A stretch of 64,000 nt of DNA from Subsaximicrobium wynnwilliamsii (GCF_007997225.1 NZ_VORM01000014.1:1-64000); one strand, 5' to 3'; shown: positions 55,188 through 64,000, counted from the stretch's first letter. The notes: generated by a model not told the origin, from the letters alone. Translations and numbers: made by a program.

Positions 55188-55378
55188 CATTTATACTCAA
55201 TTTGCACGTAAACATAGTTAAAATCAAATTTGGTAATATGTAATGCCATTTGGTTTACTTTAATAGCTCTTCTCTCTTTGCGGAATGTTTTTTTAAAAGT
55301 TTCATATCCTTCATTTACTTTAACCTTCAATGCTAGATTAAGGAATTTAAGTCCCAAGAGGTCAATTAACGAGACTAC
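55187..55378 (-). pseudogene. possible small gene or gene remnant downstream of proline dehydrogenase
   Basis: A 63-codon frame without stops ends at 55187. It looks like real protein: KVNEGYETFKKTFRKERRA and then HITKFDFNYVYVQIEYK, with no codon oddities. It has no ATG at its beginning; TTG codons occur at residues 8 and 17 and the only ATG is at residue 44. It starts right after an in-frame stop, 88 bp beyond the proline dehydrogenase gene. I do not recognise the family. It may be the C-terminal end of a lost gene or a short gene with a TTG start. Confidence 0.3.
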
Positions 55379-55465
55379 TTAAAAAGACCAAAGAGGGAAC
55401 TCTTAGGGCGAGGTTTTACTTCAGGTTATAAACTGGATTGAAAATCAATGGTTTCATTAAACCTG

Positions 55466-56644
55466 TTATACAGATTTTACCAATTTTCTCCTCTTCATTT
55501 CATTTTTTATCAAATATAGCTCTCTTGAAGTCTGACCCGCTACGGAGGTATTTTCTTCTGCTCTCCTAAACAAAAATGGCATTACATCTCTTACTGGACC
55601 ATATGGCAGGTACTTTGCAACATTGTATCCGAAGTTTGCGAGATTGTAACTGATATGGTCACTCATGCCGAAAAGTTGACCAAACCAGATTCGTTTATCA
55701 TTTTCTGCTATTTTACAACGCTGCATAATCTGCAATACTAAATAGGTGCTTTCTTCATTATGTGTGCCGACAAACAAAGCCATGTTTTCCAAATTCTTTA
55801 TCATGTATATAAGTACTTCGTTAAAGAGTGCATCGGTCGTTGCTTTATCCTTGCAGATGGGATCTTGATATCCTAATCTAATTGCCCTTTCCCGTTCTTT
55901 TTCCATATAGGCGCCCCGTACGAGTTTCATACCTATCTTAAACCTACCTTCAGTGGCCTGTTGATGCAGTTCTTTTAGATAGTCCAATCTATCATGACGA
56001 TAGAGTTGTAGGGTGTTAAATACAATTGCTGTTTCTTTATTATATTTAAACATCATACTTTCTGCCAATTCATCAGCAGCATCTTGCATCCAACTCTCTT
56101 CGCCGTCTATTAAAATAGGAACATCATACTCAAATGCTTTCCCACAAACCCGGTCATACCGATTTTTAATTCTATTCCATTCAACTTGTTCTTCTTGTGT
56201 CAGCTTTTTCCCCGCTGTCAATTTCTCATAAATCTCAAAACGGCCAAACCCTGTTGGTTTAAATACTATATAGGGTATGGCTTTGTTATGTCTGGCGTAC
56301 TCCAGAGTTTTCAGAATTTTAAACATCGCCTTGTCAAATTGCCCTTCTTCTTCTTTCCCCTCTACAGAATAATCTAAAACAGCATGCACATTTTTTGAAA
56401 ACATTCTATCAATTACCGGTAAGCAATCGTCTTCCGTGATTCCCCCACAGAAATGGTCAAAAACGGTAGAGCGAATCAATCCTTCGACGGGCAAACGAAA
56501 TTTTAGCGCAAACTTGGTTACTGCAGCTCCTATTTTCACCAAGGTATCCCGTTTTATCAATTCGAAAAGAAAGCGCGCCCTTTCAAGTTCTGAATCTGAT
56601 TTAAGCGCTAAAGCAGCTTCGGTATTATCAAATATTTTTTCCAC
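55466..56644 (-). CDS. proline dehydrogenase
   Basis: 392 residues of the PRODH TIM-barrel fold. It oxidises L-proline to pyrroline-5-carboxylate with FAD, passing electrons to quinone. The barrel includes IKRDTLVKIGAAVTKFAL, GMKLVRGAYMEKERERA (the FAD/substrate-binding K-L-V-R-G-A-Y motif) and VGTHNEES. FGYNVAKYLPYGPVRDVMPFLFRRAEEN near the C-terminus contains the substrate-carboxylate arginines. It is the single-domain form without fused P5C dehydrogenase. The start overlaps the end of the permease gene by 17 bp, so they are co-transcribed. Confidence 0.95.
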   Translation of the reverse strand: MEKIFDNTEAALALKSDSELERARFLFELIKRDTLVKIGAAVTKFALKFRLPVEGLIRSTVFDHFCGGITEDDCLPVIDRMFSKNVHAVLDYSVEGKEEEGQFDKAMFKILKTLEYARHNKAIPYIVFKPTGFGRFEIYEKLTAGKKLTQEEQVEWNRIKNRYDRVCGKAFEYDVPILIDGEESWMQDAADELAESMMFKYNKETAIVFNTLQLYRHDRLDYLKELHQQATEGRFKIGMKLVRGAYMEKERERAIRLGYQDPICKDKATTDALFNEVLIYMIKNLENMALFVGTHNEESTYLVLQIMQRCKIAENDKRIWFGQLFGMSDHISYNLANFGYNVAKYLPYGPVRDVMPFLFRRAEENTSVAGQTSRELYLIKNEMKRRKLVKSV

Positions 56645-57926
56645 TTAGTTCTATTTTCAGTGTATTATTCAAAACAGCGTATAGCGCACCTGAAACGATT
56701 AAAGATTGAACTGCTGGTATTCCAATAGGAAATTGATATTGTGTTAAATATCCTACCAAAAGACCCGTCATAATACTTATTGTAGCTAACCAGTTCCAAG
56801 ATTTTTCTGTTGTAAACACCGTTTTACTTACAAAAAAATAATGCGCCATAATAACTCCGGCTATAACAGGAACTATTAATGCTAGCGTATAAAGGAAATT
56901 AACAAACTGGTCCATAATGCCCAATAATGCCAATATGATTCCTATTACAGCGAAAACCAGCGTCATTGTTTTTCTACCTTTGTTATCATGTAGATTAAAC
57001 ATATTGCACAACACCAAACCACCCGTATAATTACTTACCAATTGACTGGTCCACGTTGCGACCCATAACACCACAAAGCCCCAAGCAGGAAAACCAAGTT
57101 CTTGCATCACCTGTACGATATCTGAATTACCAGTACCCATAGACATTATACCACCGACTATAAACAGTGGGAAACCTACGATGATAATGCCCAACGGAAT
57201 TAAAATATTGTCTCTCCAGGTAGGCTTTGCAAATCTTGTATAATCTGGTGCAATTAACCATTGCGCAACATTAATACTGATAACCAGATTGATTGCCCCA
57301 ATAAAAGACATTGAGCCTTCCGGGTTCCATGTGGTTATTTTTTCCCAACCCATATTATTTATGGATAAATAGAGCGCTACGGTTACCAGCAGCAATCCCG
57401 CTGGTATGGCTACATAATCTACCCATTTGATGGAAGCATATCCTAAAATGGAAGGAATCGCAAAAAGAATACCGATACCCGCAGTACTTAAAATATATAA
57501 CAAGAAATTTTCATCTTTATTAATGCCTACCAAAGCACTAAAAGCATCTGCGGCAACAGAGGTCTGTATGGCCCACCAACCTAAAGTCAAGGCTAAAATG
57601 ACAATACCTACTATGATTCGTGATTGCTCTTTTCCAAAACTTAATGATGCCAGTGCCGACGATGTTAAGCCTGTTTTTGCACCGATATAACCCTGTATGG
57701 CGTTACCTATCCATTGAAAAAATACAAGCGCTATCATTAAAATGCCTATAATTTCTAAAAGACTAAAATTGCCTATTAGAATACCTCCTATCAACAATAC
57801 CGGAATACAAAACTCTAAGCCGCCAAAAATAAAAGCGGGCACATACCAAGGTTGTCTTGCATTTTCTGGGATAGCTTCTGATGCATAATCAGTATGTTCT
57901 TGTGAGTTTGTTACTGTATTTTCCAA
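56628..57926 (-). CDS. NCS1-family permease (cytosine/hydantoin type)
   Basis: 432 residues with about 12 hydrophobic segments. The N-terminal cytoplasmic part (PENARQPWYVPAFIFGGLEF) and GAKTGLTSSALASLSFG after TM2 are typical of nucleobase-cation-symport-1 transporters such as CodB and Mhp1. TRFAKPTWRDN lies in the central loop. Mhp1, a member of this family, carries hydantoins. Together with the adjacent hydantoinase/oxoprolinase genes this favours a cyclic amide as substrate, although cytosine or proline-related compounds are possible. Confidence 0.85.
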   Translation of the reverse strand: MENTVTNSQEHTDYASEAIPENARQPWYVPAFIFGGLEFCIPVLLIGGILIGNFSLLEIIGILMIALVFFQWIGNAIQGYIGAKTGLTSSALASLSFGKEQSRIIVGIVILALTLGWWAIQTSVAADAFSALVGINKDENFLLYILSTAGIGILFAIPSILGYASIKWVDYVAIPAGLLLVTVALYLSINNMGWEKITTWNPEGSMSFIGAINLVISINVAQWLIAPDYTRFAKPTWRDNILIPLGIIIVGFPLFIVGGIMSMGTGNSDIVQVMQELGFPAWGFVVLWVATWTSQLVSNYTGGLVLCNMFNLHDNKGRKTMTLVFAVIGIILALLGIMDQFVNFLYTLALIVPVIAGVIMAHYFFVSKTVFTTEKSWNWLATISIMTGLLVGYLTQYQFPIGIPAVQSLIVSGALYAVLNNTLKIELSGKNI

Positions 57927-58025
57927 TTTTAATAATTTAGTGATAGGTTCTCTAATTCAGTTTATGCATAGCCGCTTGACGTCCTAATGGATATTCTGAA
58001 TTTTGTGAACATGACCACCCTTTAG

Positions 58026-58043
58026 TCCCGATAGCTATCGGGA
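58026..58043. repeat. 18-bp palindrome TCCCGATAGCTATCGGGA, copy 2
   Basis: Identical to 54687-54704. It lies in the spacer between the permease and cupin genes. Confidence 0.95.
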
Positions 58044-58116
58044 GGGGCAAAGACATATTCGGCTATGGGATATTAAAATTAACTTTTAGCAATGTATGCG
58101 GATATACGTTTCAGTT

Positions 58117-58428
58117 TTATGTTTCCTTAAACAAAAAGAAAAGGATTTTACTATCCTCCAAGGTTTCGGTTTTGCGGATTTCGTCTTTATTTAAATAAAT
58201 TAAATCACCCTGGTTCATGACTTTTTCGTTTCGATCTTTGGTTATAACCTTTAATTTACCAGAAACCAAATAGGTTATTTCATGAGCATCTAGTGTCTTA
58301 AAGGGAAGAACCTGTCCTTTCTTTAAAACTACCGAACCACAATCTACAGCTACTCCTTTTTCTTGTTTTTGGATGACATATTTTAAATAATCATCATTTT
58401 CTGGATAACTTAATTTTATAACTTCCAT
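58117..58428 (-). CDS. small cupin-domain protein
   Basis: 103 residues forming one cupin barrel. Motif 1 is FKTLDAHEITYLVSGKLKVI and motif 2 is NQGDLIYLNKDEI. The usual second histidine of motif 1 and the histidine of motif 2 are missing, so metal binding is doubtful. Such proteins often sense or bind small catabolic intermediates. It starts 15 bases after hyuB and is the last gene of that operon. Confidence 0.8.
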   Translation of the reverse strand: MEVIKLSYPENDDYLKYVIQKQEKGVAVDCGSVVLKKGQVLPFKTLDAHEITYLVSGKLKVITKDRNEKVMNQGDLIYLNKDEIRKTETLEDSKILFFLFKET

Positions 58429-58443
58429 ATCTTAAGCAATTAG

Positions 58444-60123
58444 TTATAGTCCTGCCATTTTAGGGTAATGTTCCAAAGCCTGGTCTTTGGTAATGAAGCC
58501 ATTCTTTAAGTCTCTTTGGATTTTCTCTATTGGTCTGTTTTTAGGATTACCATAACCACCGCCTGTAGCGGTCACCAATTTTACCCTGTCACCCTTATGC
58601 AACTTTACGTTTGTCACAACATTGTAAGTCTCTTCAGTACCATCTGTTCTTATTACTGTAAAGTAATTATAGCTCCCTTCTTTTCCATTAAAAAGCCCCC
58701 ATGTAGGAATTGAATACCCTAGAAAAGCTCCAGTTAAGAAAGCCTCTTCAGACAATATTTTAAAAGTTAGATATTGACCATTCCCACCTTGAAATTCACC
58801 GTATCCACCTCCTTCGTTATGAAACGCATATTCTTCTACTACTACTCCGTATTTTCTTTCTCGCGTTTCTGCTGGAATGTTGTAAGACTCTCCGTGTGCA
58901 TAAGAGAATTGTCCACGATTTCCATCGTGAGTGGCACAAGCTCCCCAACCTCCAGAAAGAGGTTCTGCTTGAACGTAAAACTCATTGGTTACGGGATGAA
59001 TACCAGAAATATACGTCACACATACCGATCTAAAATGTCCAGCGGGTAATTTATCTGGCACAACAGGGCCTAATGTTTTTAGCAGTAAATCTATTGCCGC
59101 CAAAAACACTTCATAATAAACAGATATTGGTGCAGGTGCTTCTGCACTCACGATTGTCTTTTCTGGACAAATTAATTTTACATGCTTAAAAGAGCCATTA
59201 TTGGCAGGTAATGTTGGCGTTGTTATAGATTTAAAAGCTGCTCTAACTGCAGTTTCTAAACCTGTTCTTGATAAATTCAGCGGACCTTTTAACTGTTCGT
59301 GAGACCCTGTGAAATCACAGGTCATATTCTCATCTGATATTGTTATTTTTAATTTTATTGGAAAAGGACCATTCCCAAAACCATCATTTTCTATCCATCC
59401 TGTATTTTCATAAACTCCATTCGGAATTTTTTTCAACTCTTTTAAGCTAATTCGTTCCCCATATTCCATGAATTCTTCAGCAGCTTGTTTATATGCTTCC
59501 AAACCATATTTGTCTATGAGTTTTATAATTCTTTCTGCACCAACTTCATTTGCTGCAACACCAGAAAATAAATCCCCTAAAGTACTTTTTGGCAATCTCA
59601 CATTGGCCTCAATCATTTTAACGATGGCTTCATTTATCTTTCCTTCTTCCTTTATTTTGATAAAAGGAAAATGCATCCCCTCTTGATAAATTTCTGTGGA
59701 TACGGTTGATACTGAACCTGGGTTTGTGCCACCTATATCTGTCCAATGTGCTTTATTCACAGTAAAAGCTACGCGTTCACCTTTATAAAAAATAGGCGTG
59801 ATTAAGGCAATATCTGACAAATGTGTACCACCGCCAACATAAGGCGTATTCGCCATAATGACATCACCTTCTTTTAAAGGATTGTCTTCTCCAAATCGCT
59901 CTAATGTTTCTTCTACCACAAGGCTCATTGCGGCCAAAAAAGTAATTACCCCATTACCTTGCGCAAGCAATCGTCCTTCCCCGTCTGTAATACCGACGGC
60001 ATAATCCAGTGCTTCGTAAATTATAGGACTCATACTGGTGCGCTGAATAGTTTCAAACATGGCTTCACCAATTGAGATTAAGGAATCCTGAATGATATCT
60101 GATGTAAATTTATTTAAACCCAT
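58444..60123 (-). CDS. hyuB: hydantoinase B/oxoprolinase family subunit
   Basis: 559 residues. This is the B (beta) subunit of the ATP-dependent ring-opening enzymes (N-methylhydantoinase, 5-oxoprolinase) and the related acetone/acetophenone carboxylases. Family signatures: QRTSMSPIIYEALDYAVGITD near the N-terminus, GDVIMANTPYVGGGTHLSDI and KAHWTDIGG, and the C-terminal TATGGGYGNPKNRP. Two bases separate it from hyuA, and the two products presumably form the catalytic complex. No gamma subunit like that of acetone carboxylase is present, which argues for a hydantoinase or oxoprolinase. Confidence 0.9.
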   Translation of the reverse strand: MGLNKFTSDIIQDSLISIGEAMFETIQRTSMSPIIYEALDYAVGITDGEGRLLAQGNGVITFLAAMSLVVEETLERFGEDNPLKEGDVIMANTPYVGGGTHLSDIALITPIFYKGERVAFTVNKAHWTDIGGTNPGSVSTVSTEIYQEGMHFPFIKIKEEGKINEAIVKMIEANVRLPKSTLGDLFSGVAANEVGAERIIKLIDKYGLEAYKQAAEEFMEYGERISLKELKKIPNGVYENTGWIENDGFGNGPFPIKLKITISDENMTCDFTGSHEQLKGPLNLSRTGLETAVRAAFKSITTPTLPANNGSFKHVKLICPEKTIVSAEAPAPISVYYEVFLAAIDLLLKTLGPVVPDKLPAGHFRSVCVTYISGIHPVTNEFYVQAEPLSGGWGACATHDGNRGQFSYAHGESYNIPAETRERKYGVVVEEYAFHNEGGGYGEFQGGNGQYLTFKILSEEAFLTGAFLGYSIPTWGLFNGKEGSYNYFTVIRTDGTEETYNVVTNVKLHKGDRVKLVTATGGGYGNPKNRPIEKIQRDLKNGFITKDQALEHYPKMAGL

Positions 60124-60125
60124 GA

Positions 60126-62186
60126 TTACTGTATTTTACTGATAATAATATTTGCATATTCATCAATTCTAAATTGATACTTTGGCGGAACAACTGTTGA
60201 TGTAGATTGTTCTACAATAATTGCAGGGCCTTCAATCGTCATACCGGGGTCTAATTTATCCCTATCAAAAAAGTTGCTATCATGGATACCATACACATCA
60301 AAATCTACTTTTTCAGTAGTAATTAATGCATCTTCTACTGTATTGCCCCTTGACTCAACTTTACCAATAACTGGCTTGTTTACGATGACCTCTGCAACAA
60401 GATGATAGTTAACAATTTCAATATTTGTGTCCGCAAGGCTAAACGCATATCGCTTCTTATGTAGTTGATGAAAATTATTTTCTATTTCATCCATTTTCAA
60501 ATTGGATAAACTGGCTAAACCGAGCTTTACCGAATGTTCTTGCCCCTTGTATCGCAAATCTAAATAATACTCAAATTTGATATCTTCTTTTTGATACCCA
60601 TCTCTTTCATAAGCTTTAATGGCTTCGTTTTTCATTTCTTTAAAGACATTCTTTAAAGCTGAAAACTTATCCTCATTCAAGTCCATAACGTCTGTACGAA
60701 TGTAATCTCTTCTCAAATCTGACATTAACATTCCAAAAGCTGAAAACACACCAGCATTTAATGGCACTATGACCTCGGGCATTTGTAGTTCTTCGGCCAA
60801 ATATGCTCCGTGCATGGGGCCACCACCTCCAATAACGACTAAAGTAAAGTCCCTTGGATCATAGCCTTTGTTTACAGAAACACTTTTCAGGGCATTGACC
60901 ATATTAGAATTGGCAACGCGAATAACACCACGTGCCACTTCTTCAATAGTCATATCCAATTCTTCACAAAGGGGTTTTGCCGCTTTTTCCAAACTGTCAA
61001 AATCCGGTTTTAATTCACCCCCTAAAAAGTAGTCTTTATGTATGCGGTTACAGACAACGTTGGCATCTGTTGTTGTAAAATCAGAACCGCCTTTACCATA
61101 GGACGAAGGTCCTGGGTTGGCAGCAGCACTTTTTGGTCCAACGCGCATTTTTCCTCCATCATCTAACCAAGCAATACTTCCTCCACCGTTTCCTATTTCT
61201 ACAATATCAATAACTGGTGTAAGAATGGGAAAGCCAGCTTGGGTTTTTGTCTTTTCGATATTATACGTTGTTACTATTTTTGGTGTTCCATTTTCAATCA
61301 AGGAACATTTCGCTGTGGTGCCGCCAATATCCAACACCAATAAATTTTCTTTACCTATAGTTTTACCCAATACCACGGCACCAAGCATACCACTTGCTGG
61401 GCCAGATTCAATTAACGTTATTGGGTTTGCTTTTACATCTTCCACGGTAGTAATTCCACCATTGGATTGCATGATGTACAAATCATTTTTGTATCCTAGC
61501 TTTTGTAAATGATGGGTTAGATTATTTAAGTATTTTGTAGCTAATGGTTTTACATAAGCAGAAAGCACAGTGGTGCTCGTGCGCTCATATTCTCTCCATT
61601 CCCTAGTAACTTCATGCGAAGTTATAACTTCGAATTGTGGGTATTTAGCACGAATATAAGTCGCCAATTGTTTTTCATGAATAGGATTTTTATACCCATG
61701 TAAAAAGCAAATTGCAATGGCTTCTACACCTTCTTCTATAAATGCTTCTATATGTTTATCTACTGATGTATCATCTAATGGCGTAATAATTTCTCCTAAA
61801 TAATTGATACGTTCTTTGACTTCTTGCCTTAAGTACCGCTCTACAAACGGCTCTTCTTTTTTAAAGTTGAAATTGTACAAGTCTGGTCTTGTGCCTCTGG
61901 CAATTTCTAGAACGTCTCTAAATCCTTCGGTGGTGATCAACGCTGTTTTAGAACCTTTCCGTTCTGTAATGGCGTTAATGACTACGGTTGTGCCGTGAGC
62001 GAAAAAATCAATGGTATTTAAATCTAAATCTATTTTTTTAATAGCATTTAAGATCCCTTTTTCGAATTCGCCCGGTGTTGTGCTGGATTTGGACACCTCG
62101 ACCTTTTTGACTTCTTTGGTTTCTCTATCGAAATCGAAAAAAACAAGGTCAGTAAAAGTGCCTCCAATATCTGTTGCGACTCTCAT
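60126..62186 (-). CDS. hyuA: hydantoinase A/oxoprolinase family subunit
   Basis: 686 residues with the actin-like ATPase fold of HyuA. MRVATDIGGTFTDLVFFD at the N-terminus binds nucleotide phosphate. TVVINAITERKGSKTALITTEGFRDVLEI is conserved across the family. LLVLDIGGTTAKCSLI is the second phosphate loop and VVIGGGGPMHGAYLAEEL the adenosine region. The subunit phosphorylates the amide or carbonyl so that the B subunit can open the ring. It sits between the quinone-oxidoreductase-like gene (9 bp) and hyuB (2 bp). Confidence 0.9.
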   Translation of the reverse strand: MRVATDIGGTFTDLVFFDFDRETKEVKKVEVSKSSTTPGEFEKGILNAIKKIDLDLNTIDFFAHGTTVVINAITERKGSKTALITTEGFRDVLEIARGTRPDLYNFNFKKEEPFVERYLRQEVKERINYLGEIITPLDDTSVDKHIEAFIEEGVEAIAICFLHGYKNPIHEKQLATYIRAKYPQFEVITSHEVTREWREYERTSTTVLSAYVKPLATKYLNNLTHHLQKLGYKNDLYIMQSNGGITTVEDVKANPITLIESGPASGMLGAVVLGKTIGKENLLVLDIGGTTAKCSLIENGTPKIVTTYNIEKTKTQAGFPILTPVIDIVEIGNGGGSIAWLDDGGKMRVGPKSAAANPGPSSYGKGGSDFTTTDANVVCNRIHKDYFLGGELKPDFDSLEKAAKPLCEELDMTIEEVARGVIRVANSNMVNALKSVSVNKGYDPRDFTLVVIGGGGPMHGAYLAEELQMPEVIVPLNAGVFSAFGMLMSDLRRDYIRTDVMDLNEDKFSALKNVFKEMKNEAIKAYERDGYQKEDIKFEYYLDLRYKGQEHSVKLGLASLSNLKMDEIENNFHQLHKKRYAFSLADTNIEIVNYHLVAEVIVNKPVIGKVESRGNTVEDALITTEKVDFDVYGIHDSNFFDRDKLDPGMTIEGPAIIVEQSTSTVVPPKYQFRIDEYANIIISKIQ

Positions 62187-62195
62187 ATTACTTAA

Positions 62196-63200
62196 TTATT
62201 TAGTATTTACTCTAACTACAATTTTTCCTACTTGCTGATTTGATAGCATATATTCATAGGCTTTTTTGTAGTCTTTGAAATCAAAAACTTTACTCACTAC
62301 TGGTTTTATTGCTCCCTTTCCAACTCTATCTAAAATGTAAGCCTTGCATTCGTTTAATTTAACGATGTCTTCTACATGGTTAAATTGAGAATAGGCATCC
62401 ATTGTTGCTTTTTTTCTAATTAATGGGACTAGGGGAAATAGTGTTGGGTTTGGATCTAATAATCCATAAATAATTACAACAGCCCCTGTTGATAACGCTT
62501 CTAAATATTCATCACAAAAAGCTCCAGCGACAGGATCATACACAAAACTCACACCTTTTCCATTCGTTATTTCCATCAATCTTTTTTCGACTGGCTCTTC
62601 TTTTGTTACAATTAGATGATCTATGCCAAGTTGTTTTAGCTCCTCTTTTTTAACACTTGTTCTGGTAGAACATATGGCAATAGCTCCGGCATCTCTTGCC
62701 AATTCAAAACAACCATATCCTGCAGAACTAGAGATTGCTGGAATAAAAACATAATCTCCTTTTTTTACGCTACCAATATGGAATAAGGCAAAATAAGCAG
62801 TAGAATATTGCATCCAAATAGAACAAGCTTCTTCAACCGTTAAATTTTTAGGTGCTTTAGTTAAATAGTCTTGGGGCACAACAGCATACTCGCCTTGCAC
62901 ACCATATTTAGCGGTATTAAACGGTATGGAAGTCACTCTATCGCCTACTTTAAAATCGGTTACCTTGTTGCCGACCTTAACAACTTCACCAGTGGCTTCT
63001 GACCCAATTCGTGAAGGAAAATCTGGCACTGTTGTATGGAAACCTTGGTAATGAAGGACATCAGCTCTATTAAGGGCAAAGGCATCTACTTTAAACAAGA
63101 CCTCATCATTCTCAGGGTCTTCCATGGTTACATTCTCAAGAGCCAATACATCTAACTCTCCGGTTTTGTGGAATCTTATTACGCTACAATTAATTTTCAT
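62196..63200 (-). CDS. medium-chain dehydrogenase/reductase (quinone oxidoreductase type)
   Basis: 334 residues. The N-terminal GroES-like domain contains LNRADVLHYQGFH and RIGSEATGEVVKVG. The Rossmann domain has PAISSSAGYGCFELARDAG. Zinc-binding cysteines of classical alcohol dehydrogenases are absent, which places it with zinc-independent quinone or enone reductases that use NADPH. It starts the operon with hyuA, hyuB and cupin, suggesting a redox step before or after ring opening. The actual substrate is unknown. Confidence 0.88.
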   Translation of the reverse strand: MKINCSVIRFHKTGELDVLALENVTMEDPENDEVLFKVDAFALNRADVLHYQGFHTTVPDFPSRIGSEATGEVVKVGNKVTDFKVGDRVTSIPFNTAKYGVQGEYAVVPQDYLTKAPKNLTVEEACSIWMQYSTAYFALFHIGSVKKGDYVFIPAISSSAGYGCFELARDAGAIAICSTRTSVKKEELKQLGIDHLIVTKEEPVEKRLMEITNGKGVSFVYDPVAGAFCDEYLEALSTGAVVIIYGLLDPNPTLFPLVPLIRKKATMDAYSQFNHVEDIVKLNECKAYILDRVGKGAIKPVVSKVFDFKDYKKAYEYMLSNQQVGKIVVRVNTK

Positions 63201-63292
63201 GTTTTTTTATTTCAGTTTAGAAAATGTATTAACCATCTCCCCAGTTAAATTTAGGTAGGGAAAAGAATTAAAAATCAATTATTATATTGTAT

Positions 63293-64000
63293 TTAGAAGG
63301 TATAAGAAAGGTCAATACCCACTGTCGTCGGCGTATTTGGAAATCTTAAATTGTTGAATCCAAATTCGGCTGTTGGAAAAAATTCAGTATTGAATTTAGT
63401 GTCAAAAATATTATTTGACCATACCGTTACACCGAAGTTATTTAACTTCAGATTGACTCTGGCGTTCACAAGTGTATATGGTTCTTGTTTGTATTCTTCC
63501 AAAGGATCCCAGTATTGCGTACCTCTACTATCTACATTAACATGAAAGCCTAATGTTGATTTCTCCGCTAATTCAAAATTAGCATTGGCACCAATTTGAA
63601 ACGTACTTTCTATTGTAAAAGGTGAAGTATTTCCGCTAACATCTACTTCTTCGCTTGTTTCATAATCAAATGCTGCAGCGTTGGTCAATCTGTTATAAAC
63701 TCCTTTTTTTATCTCACCATCGTTTAATCCTAAACTTGTAAAGAAATCTAGGTAATTGGTTGCTCTGAATTTTAGTTCAGTTTCGAATCCTGTAATTGTA
63801 GATTCCTCAAAATTATAAATACCTAAAACAGCTGGAGTCACAGGAATAAAGGTGTATTGTTGTTGATTTTCGAAATCGATACGGTAAAATGCGTTATTGA
63901 AAATAATTCTATTGTTCAAGAAACTTGTCTTTAAACCAAGCTCGTAGTTATTTGTAAATTCCGGCTCATAAGTCCTTCCAAATTTTACAGTTTCGTCAGA
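63293..64000 (-). CDS. TonB-dependent receptor, C-terminal part
   Basis: The frame enters from the right edge of the window and runs 235 codons to a stop at 63293. Barrel strands are evident: YEPEFTNNYELGLKTSF, NNRIIFNNAFYRIDFEN, EESTITGFETELKFRATNYL and VTVWSNNIFDTKFN. The last residues, TTVGIDLSYTF, end in phenylalanine as outer-membrane barrels do. The pattern FTNNYELGLK belongs to iron-complex/outer-membrane receptor types rather than SusC. It is encoded 92 bp upstream of the hydantoinase operon on the same strand and may import its substrate. Confidence 0.88.
   Translation of the reverse strand, partial: SDETVKFGRTYEPEFTNNYELGLKTSFLNNRIIFNNAFYRIDFENQQQYTFIPVTPAVLGIYNFEESTITGFETELKFRATNYLDFFTSLGLNDGEIKKGVYNRLTNAAAFDYETSEEVDVSGNTSPFTIESTFQIGANANFELAEKSTLGFHVNVDSRGTQYWDPLEEYKQEPYTLVNARVNLKLNNFGVTVWSNNIFDTKFNTEFFPTAEFGFNNLRFPNTPTTVGIDLSYTF

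Noticed and set aside
58444-62186. Acetone or acetophenone carboxylase
   Set aside because: HyuA/HyuB are related to these, but no gamma-type or extra subunits are present, and an NCS1 permease is adjacent, which fits a cyclic amide better. Not fully excluded.

Overview
The window comes from a low-GC member of the Bacteroidota, most likely a marine Flavobacteriaceae species. Evidence: a SusC/SusD glycan-uptake locus with a DUF6377-type regulator; type IX secretion (Por) C-terminal tails; promoters of the Bacteroidetes type (TTTG, about 20 bases, TAnnTTTG); a glutaminyl-tRNA synthetase; and several families confined largely to this group. I see no prophage and no CRISPR array. The only insertion sequence is the edge of an IS1595-type transposase cut by the left end of the window.

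Layout. 1-1357: IS edge and a solitary AlkB-type alkane hydroxylase. 1648-12891: mainly housekeeping (gltX, an SPFH protein, glnS, folB, tRNA-Cys, a LysE exporter and small conserved proteins). 13000-17800: rnr and rpiB diverge around a 1 kb AT-rich, gene-free stretch with DnaA-box-like words, a candidate chromosomal origin. 17981-28060: an SDR enzyme, an ElaA acetyltransferase, OmpA, an S41 protease with rnpA, a large T9SS metalloprotease, a DadA-like oxidase, mtgA and a GreA-like protein. 28233-30800: rtcB, a TPR protein and a small upstream transcription unit. 31084-35912: FAD monooxygenase, methyltransferase and type III polyketide synthase, the same enzyme set as the Streptomyces srs alkylresorcinol/quinone operon, followed by a 57-bp tandem array, a GIY-YIG nuclease gene and an enoyl-ACP-reductase-like SDR. 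36414-53037: a complete dextran utilisation locus. 53288-55465: an AAA ATPase, then an unusual patch of 5'-truncated tRNA-like fragments, palindromes and a GIY-YIG gene. 55466-64000: proline dehydrogenase, an NCS1 permease, a cupin, hydantoinase/oxoprolinase B and A, a quinone-oxidoreductase-like enzyme and the 3' part of a TonB receptor.

How the genes work together. In the glucan locus, surface binding proteins (SusD, a SusE/F-like protein, a PKD lipoprotein and a T9SS-secreted protein with the same binding module) would capture alpha-1,6-glucan. GH66 cuts the chain, SusC imports oligosaccharides, and GH31 and GH97 release glucose. In the last block the receptor, the NCS1 permease and the ATP-dependent ring-opening enzyme suggest uptake and cleavage of a hydantoin- or pyroglutamate-like cyclic amide, with proline dehydrogenase feeding the glutamate pool.

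The least explained parts are the GIY-YIG/tRNA-fragment/palindrome patch (54623-55187), the 57-bp array beside a second GIY-YIG gene (34268-34582), the small transcription unit upstream of the TPR-rtcB pair, and the putative origin.
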